The notes beneath the pieces are model-generated. The model saw only the letters and a program-made list of their open reading frames with translations, was not told where the DNA came from and did not search any database. DNA of 64,000 bases, from positions 175,004 to 239,003 of the forward strand of contig CALEMF010000014.1 in the NCBI GenBank assembly GCA_937911505.1, read 5' to 3'. The position numbers were made by a program, and so were the translations under genes. Source of the DNA: an uncultured Cytophagales bacterium. GTDB taxonomy: Bacteria; Bacteroidota; Bacteroidia; Cytophagales; Thermonemataceae. This document shows positions 1 to 7,220 of the stretch, piece by piece (the first letter of the stretch is position 1; the number at the start of each line of letters is the position of its first letter).

Positions 1-468
1 GAAGCCACAGGGAAAGAGCAGAAAGTACGCATTGAAGCTTCTTCTGGCTTATCAGATGCAGAGATAGAACGTATGAAGAAAGAAGCCGAAGCCAATGCTG
101 AAGCAGACAAGCAGGAGAAAGAAAAAGTAGATAAAGTAAATCAGGCTGATTCACTCATCTTTACTACTGAAAAGCAGTTGAATGAATATGGAGATAAATT
201 AAGCGCTGAAAACAAGACGGCCATTGAAAGTGCGCTTGCTCAACTGAGAGAAGCACACACAAAACAAGACTTGGCTGCCATTGATACAGCAATGCAAGCG
301 CTTAATGATGCTTGGCAAAAAGCTTCTACAGATGTATACAATGCACAAAATACAGAGCAAACGACTACAGAAGAGTCTACTACTGATGATACCACCAATA
401 GTAATAATAATGATGGTAACGACGACGACAAGGACGTAACGGATGTAGACTACGAAGAAGTAAAATAG
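1..468 (+). CDS. dnaK: Molecular chaperone DnaK (Hsp70), C-terminal part only
   Basis: The reading frame is open from base 1, so the gene begins before the window. The visible 155 residues include the end of the substrate-binding domain ([18 protein letters not shown], typical of DnaK) and the alpha-helical lid, followed by a tail rich in Thr, Asn and Asp. Hsp70 chaperones bind unfolded segments in the cytoplasm in an ATP-driven cycle with DnaJ and GrpE. The protein ends in DYEEVK rather than the EEVD-like end of many homologues, and its acidic low-complexity tail is long. A hairpin terminator follows directly, so dnaK is the last gene of its transcript. Identity is secure from the lid sequence. 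ATPase motifs lie outside the window. Confidence 0.93.
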   Translation, partial: EATGKEQKVRIEASSGLSDAEIERMKKEAEANAEADKQEKEKVDKVNQADSLIFTTEKQLNEYGDKLSAENKTAIESALAQLREAHTKQDLAAIDTAMQALNDAWQKASTDVYNAQNTEQTTTEESTTDDTTNSNNNDGNDDDKDVTDVDYEEVK

Positions 469-491
469 GTTTAAATTATTAGAACTACATA

Positions 492-526
492 GAAACGCTT
501 ACCACTTTTGGTAGGCGTTTCTTTTT
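492..526 (+). terminator. Rho-independent terminator after dnaK
   Basis: Inverted repeat GAAACGCTTACC / GGTAGGCGTTTC (one G-T pair, 6-base loop) followed by a T run, 23 bases after the dnaK stop. Confidence 0.8.
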
Positions 527-623
527 GTAATAGAATTTATCTTAGATTTTTTTTACTTTATTTTGCATCTCCTGGTTTATCCCTAAATTCGCACAAATGC
601 TGTATCTAAACCCTTGAAAAGCT

Positions 624-1853
624 ATGAAAGATCTACTTCAAAAATTTGAGCATAAAAAGCCCGCGATTACCTTTGAATGGCAAGACCCTGAGACTGATGC
701 AGAAGGCTGGGTAGTCATCAACTCCCTAAGAGGAGGCGCTGCGGGCGGAGGTACACGTATGCGCAAAGGATTGGATAAAAGAGAGGTAGAGTCACTGGCC
801 AAAACGATGGAGATCAAGTTTACTGTATCAGGGCCAGCCATTGGAGGCGCTAAGTCGGGTATTAAATTCGATCCTAACGACCCTAGAAAAGAAGGAGTGT
901 TGCAGCGTTGGTACAAAGCCGTATTTCCTCTCCTTAAAAATTACTATGGTACAGGGGGCGATTTGAACATAGACGAGATTCATGAAGTAATTCCTATTAC
1001 CGAAGCTTATGGCCTTTGGCACCCACAAGAAGGCATTGTAAATGGTCACTTCGAGCCCACAGAGGCTGCTAAGATAAAAAAGATAGGGCAGCTCCGACAG
1101 GGAGTTTCTAAAGTAATAGAAGATGCGCGATACATTCCTGAAGGGCAGAAACGCTATACCGTAGCCGATATGATTACCGGTTTTGGTGTAGCCGAAGCCG
1201 TTCGACATTATTACGAATACTGGGGAGGTGATCTGCGAGATAAAAGAGTGATTATCCAAGGCTGGGGAAACGTAGGCGCTACAGCAGCGCTATACTTGGC
1301 CAAAGAAGGAGCTTCTGTCGTAGGCATCATCGACAAGGCAGGTGGTCTATTGAATCCACAAGGGTATCATTTAGAGGAAATCAAACAGCTTTTCACTAGT
1401 CGAAAAGGGAATGCGCTAATAAGCGACCAACTACAACCCTTCGAAACAGTAAATGAGGCAATATGGGGTATAGGTGCTGAGATATTTATTCCGGCTGCCG
1501 CTTCTCGACTAGTAACAAAACAGCAAGCTGATACAATGATTGCCCACGACTTAGAGGTAGTCTCTTGTGGTGCTAATGTCCCCTTTGACGATCCTGAAAT
1601 CTTCTACGGCGCCATTGCGCAGTTTGTAGATGAGCGCATTTCACTTATTCCCGATTTTATAGCTAACTGTGGTATGGCACGTGTATTTGCCTACCTTATG
1701 GCAGAAGAGCATAAACAACTTACAGACGAGGCTATTTTTACAGATACTTCTCGTACCATTGCCCAAGCACTACAAAAAGTGCATCAGGCCAATCCGAACA
1801 GTATACGTCTTTCAGAAACTGCTTATAAAATTGCCTTAGAGCAGCTTTTATAG
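624..1853 (+). CDS. Glu/Leu/Phe/Val dehydrogenase family protein
   Basis: This 409-residue enzyme belongs to the NAD(P)-dependent amino-acid dehydrogenase family, which reversibly deaminates glutamate or branched/aromatic amino acids to 2-oxo acids and ammonia in the cytoplasm. Visible motifs are GGGTR (41-45), the substrate-pocket lysine region MEIK (62-65), the catalytic-lysine segment GPAIGGAKSG (70-79, K77) and the dinucleotide-binding loop GWGNVG (213-218). Length fits the family. Sequence alone does not settle whether the substrate is glutamate or leucine/valine, so no symbol is given. The YjbR-like gene follows 12 bases downstream on the same strand, suggesting co-transcription. An imperfect -7 box (TTATTTTG, about 558-565) lies upstream. 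Confidence 0.9.
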   Translation: MKDLLQKFEHKKPAITFEWQDPETDAEGWVVINSLRGGAAGGGTRMRKGLDKREVESLAKTMEIKFTVSGPAIGGAKSGIKFDPNDPRKEGVLQRWYKAVFPLLKNYYGTGGDLNIDEIHEVIPITEAYGLWHPQEGIVNGHFEPTEAAKIKKIGQLRQGVSKVIEDARYIPEGQKRYTVADMITGFGVAEAVRHYYEYWGGDLRDKRVIIQGWGNVGATAALYLAKEGASVVGIIDKAGGLLNPQGYHLEEIKQLFTSRKGNALISDQLQPFETVNEAIWGIGAEIFIPAAASRLVTKQQADTMIAHDLEVVSCGANVPFDDPEIFYGAIAQFVDERISLIPDFIANCGMARVFAYLMAEEHKQLTDEAIFTDTSRTIAQALQKVHQANPNSIRLSETAYKIALEQLL

Positions 1854-1865
1854 TATATTTCTACT

Positions 1866-2228
1866 ATGATGAACATAGAAGATTTTCGTACTTATTGCCT
1901 TCAAAAAAAAGGAGTTACCGAAGAGCTTCCCTTCGATGAATACACCCTTACCTACAAGGTAGCAGGGAAGATATTTGCCTTGACCTCTTTACGTGGCGCC
2001 TTTTCTATCAACTTGAAGTGTGATCCAGAAGAGGCCTTATTGCTCAGAGAACAATACGAAGCGGTAACAGCAGGCTACCACATGAGTAAAAAACATTGGA
2101 ATACCATCAAAGTAGATGGTACAATTCCTTCTTCTCTTATTTTAAGCTGGATTGATGATTCCTATAATTTAGTAGTAGCAAAGCTGCCTAAGTACAAACG
2201 TACCGACTTAAAGAATGCCTCACACTAA
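1866..2228 (+). CDS. MmcQ/YjbR family protein
   Basis: A 120-residue protein matching the compact alpha/beta MmcQ/YjbR family: an N-terminal helix with EELPFDEYTLTYKV, then KIFALTSL, the YHMSKKHWNTI core and the IDDSYNLVVAKLPK end. Members have a CyaY-like fold. Some are annotated as DNA-binding, but their biological role is not established. It sits 12 bases behind the dehydrogenase gene and its last four bases overlap the convergent sirtuin gene. It starts with two consecutive ATG codons and either may be used. Confidence 0.85.
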   Translation: MMNIEDFRTYCLQKKGVTEELPFDEYTLTYKVAGKIFALTSLRGAFSINLKCDPEEALLLREQYEAVTAGYHMSKKHWNTIKVDGTIPSSLILSWIDDSYNLVVAKLPKYKRTDLKNASH

Positions 2229-2932
2229 ACATGATGCTCATCTACTAATTCTCTTATAAGCTTTGGTAAACCCTCTCCTGCTTTTGCTTCTATAAACCTA
2301 AGATAAGGGTCGTTTATTCCCATTTCAGGAGCTTTTATATCGATAATATATTTCGCTATACTAGGGTCAACGTAGTTGATCAAACCAGCCGCAGGATACA
2401 CGAGCAGTGAGGTTCCTACAATTAAGAAAATATCCGCTTGCTGGGTTTCTTCTATAGCACGTTCCATCATAGGAACCATTTCGCCAAACCAAACGATATG
2501 TGGGCGTAATTGAGAGCCCTTCTCACAAGTTTCTCCTGGCTTAATCTCCCAGCCATCAATATCGTAGATCAGATTTTCATCTACAGAGCTACGCGCCTTG
2601 AACAGCTCTCCGTGAAGATGTATTACTTTGCTAGAACCCGCTTTTTCGTGAAGGTTATCAACATTTTGTGTAATGACCGTTACGTCAAAGTATTTTTCGA
2701 GCTCCTTTAAAGCGAGGTGTCCCGCATTAGGTTGTGCTGTAATGGCTTGCTTACGGCGTTGGTTGTAGAAATCAAGTACGAGGTTGGGGTTCTTCTCCCA
2801 TCCCTCTGGAGAAGCCACTTCCATTACATCGTGTCCCTCCCAGAGTCCACCTGAGTCTCTAAAGGTAGCTATACCACTTTCTGCGCTGATGCCTGCCCCC
2901 GTAAGCACCACCACTTTTTTCCCTTTTTTCAT
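2225..2932 (-). CDS. cobB: Sir2-family NAD-dependent protein deacylase (class III type)
   Basis: A 235-residue sirtuin removing acyl groups from lysine with NAD+ consumption. From the chosen start it shows the NAD motif GAGISAESGI (12-21), TQNVDNLH (88-95) and catalytic His107 in HLHGEL. Y56 and R59 in FYNQRR match the Tyr-Arg pair that marks class III enzymes preferring succinyl or malonyl lysine. The usual four zinc-binding cysteines are absent: the corresponding region (KARSSVDENLIYDID to CEKGSQLRP) holds one Cys. The frame opens further upstream (3025), but the Met at 2932 just before KKGKKVVVLTGAG fits the family's length. The product is probably cytoplasmic. Confidence 0.9.
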   Translation of the reverse strand: MKKGKKVVVLTGAGISAESGIATFRDSGGLWEGHDVMEVASPEGWEKNPNLVLDFYNQRRKQAITAQPNAGHLALKELEKYFDVTVITQNVDNLHEKAGSSKVIHLHGELFKARSSVDENLIYDIDGWEIKPGETCEKGSQLRPHIVWFGEMVPMMERAIEETQQADIFLIVGTSLLVYPAAGLINYVDPSIAKYIIDIKAPEMGINDPYLRFIEAKAGEGLPKLIRELVDEHHV

Positions 2933-3109
2933 TTTTAGCAAGTTTAAGAGCCACATAATATTTCTAGGCATATTACCTATTTTTATTAGTTGTAAATGTA
3001 CAAAAAAATGTTGATACAATGCCATCTGCAGGCAGAGGCTGAAGGAACTCCCCTTTTATTTTTATTGTAGTACTAGCGTATTACACTAAAGGCAATTGAT
3101 CTAATCTTT

Positions 3110-3598
3110 ATGGCAGAGCATTTATATATTCCTACAACTAAGGACAGAAAAGGTATTTACGAAGCAATCATTCCTCAAGTTGAAGCACTTATCAACCAAG
3201 AAACAGACTTGATAGCTAATCTAGCCAATACAACGGCTGTTTTAAAAGAAGCCTTTTCTTTCTTTTGGGTTGGTTTTTATTTAGTTAAAGAAGCACAGTT
3301 AGTGCTTGGGCCATTTCAAGGGCCTTTAGCTTGTACACGGATTGCTTTTGGAAAGGGTGTATGCGGTACAAGTTATACACAGCAGAAAACATTGGTTGTA
3401 CCTGACGTAGAAGCTTTTCCAGGCCATATTGCTTGTAGTTCACTGACACAATCAGAAATCGTTGTACCCGTCTGGCAAGAGAAAAAGGTGGTAGCTATCT
3501 TAGATATTGATAGCGATCAAAGAGAAGACTTTGACCAAGTGGATCAGCTATACCTAGAGCAGATCGCTTCTCTGCTAGGTAAAACACAAAAGTGGTAA
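3110..3598 (+). CDS. msrC: Free methionine-(R)-sulfoxide reductase (GAF-domain fRMsr)
   Basis: A 162-residue single-GAF-domain protein. The three family cysteines are present: C75 in LACTRI, C85 in GVCGTS and C109 in IACSS. These are the catalytic and recycling residues of free-Met-(R)-SO reductase (E. coli YebR/MsrC). The FWVGFYLV segment and the C-terminal LDIDS are also typical. The enzyme reduces free oxidised methionine in the cytoplasm using thioredoxin. It is a stand-alone gene on the plus strand, with convergent small genes downstream. Function is assigned with good confidence because all three cysteines are conserved, unlike in generic GAF domains. Confidence 0.9.
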   Translation: MAEHLYIPTTKDRKGIYEAIIPQVEALINQETDLIANLANTTAVLKEAFSFFWVGFYLVKEAQLVLGPFQGPLACTRIAFGKGVCGTSYTQQKTLVVPDVEAFPGHIACSSLTQSEIVVPVWQEKKVVAILDIDSDQREDFDQVDQLYLEQIASLLGKTQKW

Positions 3599-3602
3599 TC
3601 TT

Positions 3603-3848
3603 TTATTGACTATCTTTAGAATATATCGGGCTTTTAGGCATAACAATATCTCCATGCCATCTGTCCGCTAAGATATCCTCTATAGTACCTCCTGGTGGAA
3701 GATCTATGATAGGGAAGTTGTTGTCACCGGGCATTCCTCCATCATCGTCATTATCAGGTGGATAATTACTACGGCTAATTGTTCTAAGCATTACCCAAGT
3801 AATGAGAGAAAAACACAAAAGACAAAGAAAGAAATATAAGAGCGCCAT
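3603..3848 (-). CDS. Small single-pass membrane protein of unknown function
   Basis: An 81-residue protein with one hydrophobic N-terminal segment (about 3-22), followed by a Pro/Asp/Gly-rich stretch (PPDNDDDGGMPGDN) and a short C-terminal part. I do not recognise the family. The layout suggests an inner-membrane-anchored peptide with a soluble tail. Its stop lies 4 bases from the end of msrC on the opposite strand. No strong ribosome site is visible. It may be a lineage-specific protein; function is unknown. Confidence 0.55.
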   Translation of the reverse strand: MALLYFFLCLLCFSLITWVMLRTISRSNYPPDNDDDGGMPGDNNFPIIDLPPGGTIEDILADRWHGDIVMPKSPIYSKDSQ

Positions 3849-3975
3849 AATAAAAATAAAATGCTGATTTGAATAGGGTCATTAACTTCTAACAAGTGGT
3901 ATTTTGGTAAAAATTATGTTTCACCTACCAATTAGTTAAAAAGTACGTATTTTCTCCAAAAAAACCAAGCAAAGT

Positions 3976-4416
3976 CTACTTTTGTTGTGAGGTATTATCA
4001 AAAAGCCAAGCGCGTGCTTCTACAAGATTATTAAAGTACTTTTGACGAAGCTGCGGATTAGGCGTTAATACCTTTTCATTAATAATTTCTACTGCTTCTC
4101 TACTAAAGTCATTTCTCGATAATACATATGCAATGTAACACGATTCATCTATGATATCAGCGAGTCGAGGGAGCCAAATATCTGCTACCCATTGATGGTT
4201 CTCTTTAGATAAGAAACTGATCGCAGAAGTATCTAATAAAATGAGCTTAGTCTTTCGCTCTTTTACCAAATCCAAGACGGCTAACATGCTTTCTTCGTGT
4301 AAAGATAGTGGGATATACCCCTTCCACCTGAGGCAGATTGACTGAATGATTTCGTCGAAAAAGAGCTTATACCCATTACTTGTTGTTTCAAAATAGTTTG
4401 CTGGAAACATCTTCAA
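3976..4416 (-). CDS. STAS/SpoIIAA-like protein
   Basis: A 146-residue protein without signal peptide or membrane segment. The pattern (WKGYIPLSLHEESMLAVLDLVKE, then KLILLDTSAISFLS and the end FNNLVEARAWL) resembles the SpoIIAA/STAS-like proteins common in Cytophagales, in which a central beta-strand LILLD is followed by a helix. Such proteins are guessed to act in signalling or protein-protein contacts, and no partner kinase or anti-sigma factor is adjacent here. A good promoter match lies 45 bases upstream. Assignment to the fold is moderate; role unknown. Confidence 0.6.
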   Translation of the reverse strand: MKMFPANYFETTSNGYKLFFDEIIQSICLRWKGYIPLSLHEESMLAVLDLVKERKTKLILLDTSAISFLSKENHQWVADIWLPRLADIIDESCYIAYVLSRNDFSREAVEIINEKVLTPNPQLRQKYFNNLVEARAWLFDNTSQQK

Positions 4417-4460
4417 AAGTTATATGTATTTTAGTTGTAAGTGGTTATAAAATTACGCAA

Positions 4461-4495
4461 CAAATATAAAATTTGTTACAATGATATTGTTCAAA
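4461..4495 (-). promoter_or_regulatory. Bacteroidota-type promoter for the STAS-like gene
   Basis: On the minus strand a perfect -7 box TATATTTG (4461-4468) is preceded, 23 bases upstream, by a TTTG -33 element (4492-4495). Spacing is slightly long compared with the usual 17-23. Confidence 0.4.
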
Positions 4496-4527
4496 AACTT
4501 ACATGAACAGCAATTTAGAAGGGAAAG

Positions 4528-4601
4528 TGGAGGATAACGGATTCGAACCGATGACCTCTTCGCTGCCAGCGAAGCGCTCTAGCCAACTGAGCTAATCCCC
4601 C
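4528..4601 (-). tRNA. tRNA-Ala (anticodon GGC)
   Basis: The 74-base minus-strand sequence folds as a cloverleaf: acceptor GGGGGAT/ATCCTCC with discriminator A, D-arm GCTC/GAGC, anticodon arm CTTCG-CTGGCAG-CGAAG with anticodon GGC, and T-loop TTCGAAT. The T-stem has one T-T mismatch. CCA is not encoded. Confidence 0.95.
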
Positions 4602-4782
4602 ATGGGGTAACAAATATATTAAAAGGATTCGATATTATCAAAACACTGATAGCTCCTTTATTGCCACCATCTGACGCCCCTCTCACTAGATATTACTATA
4701 ACCAAAAAACAATTCTTAGGTACACCAGCTTATCTAGGTATCCACATAAATTATTTTTTAAACGATTAATAATCTCAAATTT

Positions 4783-5286
4783 ATGAAAAGATTTTTTTTA
4801 CTTTTATTAGGCGTGTGCCTCTTAAACGCAGGTCAAGCACAGAATAATAAGGCTTCTCTAGAGAAAATAAAACAAACGCTTCAATCTTTGAACTATAAGT
4901 TCCAAGAAAAATCCGTAGACAGTGAAGGATTGCTTGAGGTGTCTGTAAAATACGAAGCAGCTACCAATACCAACGACTCTAACATTCCCGTTATAGTTCG
5001 TGTCAACTCTTACAACGATTTAGAGATTCTAGATGTCTCTGTACTTGCCAAGAAGATTTCTCTTGAAAGCAATGCTGCTGGTGCTACGCAATACGATGAG
5101 TTAGCTAGCTTTTTAGCAGCTAATACTTCTTATAAAATCGGTGCTTTACAGACAGTTCCTAATACAGTTGGAAAAGGAAAAGATGTCAATTTAGTGTATG
5201 CTGTAAAAATACCTTTTACGGCAGAAAAAGCTATGGTAGAACAACTCATGAAATTAATGGTGCAGGTAGCTACCGATTTTGACTAA
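4783..5286 (+). CDS. Secreted protein of unknown function
   Basis: A 167-residue protein with a clear Sec signal peptide (about 1-19, ending GQAQ). The mature part is predicted to mix helices and strands (SLEKIKQTLQSLNYKF, then LLEVSVKYEA), with no cysteine, lipobox or membrane span. The pattern of a helix followed by a beta sheet and a closing helix recalls YbjN or type III chaperone-like folds, but this is only an impression. It lies alone between the divergent tRNA and a convergent nucleotidase, ending before a bidirectional terminator. Probably periplasmic. Confidence 0.65.
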   Translation: MKRFFLLLLGVCLLNAGQAQNNKASLEKIKQTLQSLNYKFQEKSVDSEGLLEVSVKYEAATNTNDSNIPVIVRVNSYNDLEILDVSVLAKKISLESNAAGATQYDELASFLAANTSYKIGALQTVPNTVGKGKDVNLVYAVKIPFTAEKAMVEQLMKLMVQVATDFD

Positions 5287-5327
5287 GTTTAATGGCATTC
5301 AATACGAAGTCTATTTACTTACAAAAC

Positions 5328-5365
5328 AAAGCCTCATTTCTGTTACGACAAAAAATGAGGCTTTT
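5328..5365. terminator. Bidirectional terminator between convergent genes
   Basis: Perfect inverted repeat AAAGCCTCATTT / AAATGAGGCTTT with A runs before and T runs after, so it can stop both the plus-strand secreted-protein gene and the minus-strand yjjG operon. Confidence 0.75.
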
Positions 5366-5368
5366 ACT

Positions 5369-6058
5369 TTATAGAATATCTTGCAGCTCACTAAGGCAAC
5401 TTATTTCGTAAGCAGTCGTCTCTTCATGCACTTCTCTTGAAGGGTTAAAGTAGACTGCCTCCATAGCTATGTTGGTTGCACCACGTATGTCGGTTGCTAA
5501 ATTATCCCCTATCATAAGGCAATCGACTGGATCAGCAGCTAACTTTTCTAACAAGTACTCAAAAATCCTTTTATCAGGTTTTTTACAAGCAGCATCGCAG
5601 GAAGTCACCACTTCCTCAAAAAAGTGTAAAATACCACTCTCCCGTAGTTTCACCTGTTGTATATCTGAGAAGCCATTGGTAATAATATGCAAAGGATACC
5701 TAGGTTGTAAATATTGTAAAATGGCTAGCGCATGAGGAATGAGATAAGGTTTTGCAGGACAACGCTCGCTGTACTGTTGGCTTATCTGTGAAGGTACTTG
5801 CACCTTAGAAAGCCCCATTCTTTCAAATACTTGCCCAAAACGTATCTCTCTCAACATCTGTTGAGAAATTTCTCCATAGTTATAGCGTTTCCAGAGTTCT
5901 CCGTTTACTTGTAAATAGGTTTCGACAAACTGTGTTGGTGTAACGTCGAAATGGGCTAATCCATATTCAGTAAAAAGCTCTAGAAGTGTCTCTGTAGCAC
6001 TTTTGTTAAAATCCCAAAGGGTATGATCTAAATCAAAAATAATATGTTGATACTTCAT
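5369..6058 (-). CDS. yjjG: YjjG-family noncanonical pyrimidine nucleotidase (HAD)
   Basis: A 229-residue haloacid-dehalogenase hydrolase. Motif I is FDLDHTLWDF (about 8-17, nucleophile Asp in DLDHT), motif II is ITNGFS, and the motif III/IV region is KKPD then MIGDNLATDI. The HTLWDFxxxA start is characteristic of the YjjG type, which dephosphorylates pyrimidine nucleoside monophosphates, including damaged ones, and protects DNA synthesis. Its start codon overlaps the end of the ArsR gene by four bases (ATGA), so the two are translationally coupled. Cytoplasmic. Substrate assignment follows family knowledge rather than direct evidence. Confidence 0.88.
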   Translation of the reverse strand: MKYQHIIFDLDHTLWDFNKSATETLLELFTEYGLAHFDVTPTQFVETYLQVNGELWKRYNYGEISQQMLREIRFGQVFERMGLSKVQVPSQISQQYSERCPAKPYLIPHALAILQYLQPRYPLHIITNGFSDIQQVKLRESGILHFFEEVVTSCDAACKKPDKRIFEYLLEKLAADPVDCLMIGDNLATDIRGATNIAMEAVYFNPSREVHEETTAYEISCLSELQDIL

Positions 6059-6465
6059 AGAAGATTATCGGTAGCGTGGGTAAATTTCTGCCATTTACGA
6101 GCATCTATTTTACAAACAGCCAACTCACGATTGGAGTGTAAAATACGATACACTTCTTGGTCTTTTTGCAAAGTAACATCTTTTCCTAAATATTGTAAAA
6201 GTCGCTGTACAATATCACTTACTTCTTCTTTAATTTCATAAAAAGTCCATTGGTCTAACTTTTTAGTTTGTAGTAGACCTGCATTTTTAAGATAAATTAA
6301 ATGCCTAGACGTTTTGGTTTGTGTAAAATCTAGCACTAGCTCTAGATCAGAAGTACACATTTGCTGATTTTGGTATAAAAGATGTATAATTCTTGCTCTA
6401 GAGGTATCACTAAAACACTTAAATATGTTGATCCCTACAGGTAGTGAGAAATGTTTAAGTCGCAT
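6055..6465 (-). CDS. ArsR-family transcriptional regulator
   Basis: A 136-residue winged-helix protein: FKCFSDTSRARIIHLLY (helix 1-2), then MCTSDLELVLDFTQTKTSRH, the recognition helix HLIYLKNAGLLQ and a wing DQWTFYEI. The classical metal-sensing CxC of ArsR (ELCVCDL) is reduced to MCTSDL with a single Cys, so metal sensing is not obvious. A C-terminal extension of about 35 residues carries another Cys (AVCKIDARKW). It is the first gene of a two-gene operon with yjjG and lies divergent from the carboxypeptidase-regulatory-like protein, whose control region it may bind. Confidence 0.85.
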   Translation of the reverse strand: MRLKHFSLPVGINIFKCFSDTSRARIIHLLYQNQQMCTSDLELVLDFTQTKTSRHLIYLKNAGLLQTKKLDQWTFYEIKEEVSDIVQRLLQYLGKDVTLQKDQEVYRILHSNRELAVCKIDARKWQKFTHATDNLL

Positions 6466-6565
6466 AATCCTCGAACTTTTCTTTTCGTAAGGAACAGTTT
6501 TTCAGCAGAGAAGGTTAAATCATTGTTGGAAAATGCTTAAATTGCACTGCACAGATTAATCGTTT

Positions 6566-7219
6566 ATGAAGACATACCTTACTATTCTATCGGTTGTTGT
6601 ATTCCTTTGTAATAGCCACTTGCTATTAGCACAGGGTGATGTAGAGCCTATGATTCTAACTGGCTTTTTAATAGATGCTGAGACCGAATCTCCTATGCCC
6701 TATGCTAACGTACTTATCCCTAGAGCAGGCGTAGGTACTTCTGCCAATCACGAAGGACAGTTCAGGATGCGTGTATTTGCAGGTGATAGCTTAGTTATTT
6801 CTTCTGTAGGCTACAGAACCTCCTTTTACATTATTCCTGAGGATAAAGTAGAGTCTTACACGGTGATTATTCCTGTCAATCAGTCTGTAGAGATGCTTGC
6901 CCCTGTGGAGGTCTTTCCTTACCCTACGGAACAGTCTTTCAAAGAGGCATTCTTAGCACTTAATACAGAAGATGAGCGTACCGCCAACTTGAAAAAGAAT
7001 TTAGATGCACGTAATCTTGCCAAGATGGGCTTTGAACTAGGCATGGACGGTTCATTGAACTATCGTAATACGATGAATCAGCAATCAGATGCGCTTCATA
7101 GTCGTAATTCTGTGCGTAGTACGCAATTCCTCAATCCTTTTGCTTGGGCTAAGTTCATCAAGTCCATCAAAAATGGTGACCTTAAGAAAGGGAAGTATAA
7201 AGATTACATGAAAGAATAA
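6566..7219 (+). CDS. Carboxypeptidase-regulatory-like domain protein
   Basis: A 217-residue exported protein. Signal peptide at 1-22 (ending LLLAQ), then a CarboxypepD_reg-like beta-sandwich (LTGFLIDAETESPMPYANV, with GVGTSANHEGQFRM and SVGYRTS), the same module found at the N-terminus of TonB-dependent receptors. The C-terminal half (from about residue 125) is helical and basic, with no barrel or plug. Such stand-alone proteins are frequent in Bacteroidota and their role is unclear; it may act at the periplasmic face of the outer membrane. The gene ends one base before the convergent amidohydrolase gene. Confidence 0.75.
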   Translation: MKTYLTILSVVVFLCNSHLLLAQGDVEPMILTGFLIDAETESPMPYANVLIPRAGVGTSANHEGQFRMRVFAGDSLVISSVGYRTSFYIIPEDKVESYTVIIPVNQSVEMLAPVEVFPYPTEQSFKEAFLALNTEDERTANLKKNLDARNLAKMGFELGMDGSLNYRNTMNQQSDALHSRNSVRSTQFLNPFAWAKFIKSIKNGDLKKGKYKDYMKE

Positions 7220-7220
7220 C

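Noticed and set aside
828..1259. Minus-strand frame of 143 codons inside the dehydrogenase gene
   Set aside because: Fully antisense to a well-supported gene with intact motifs.
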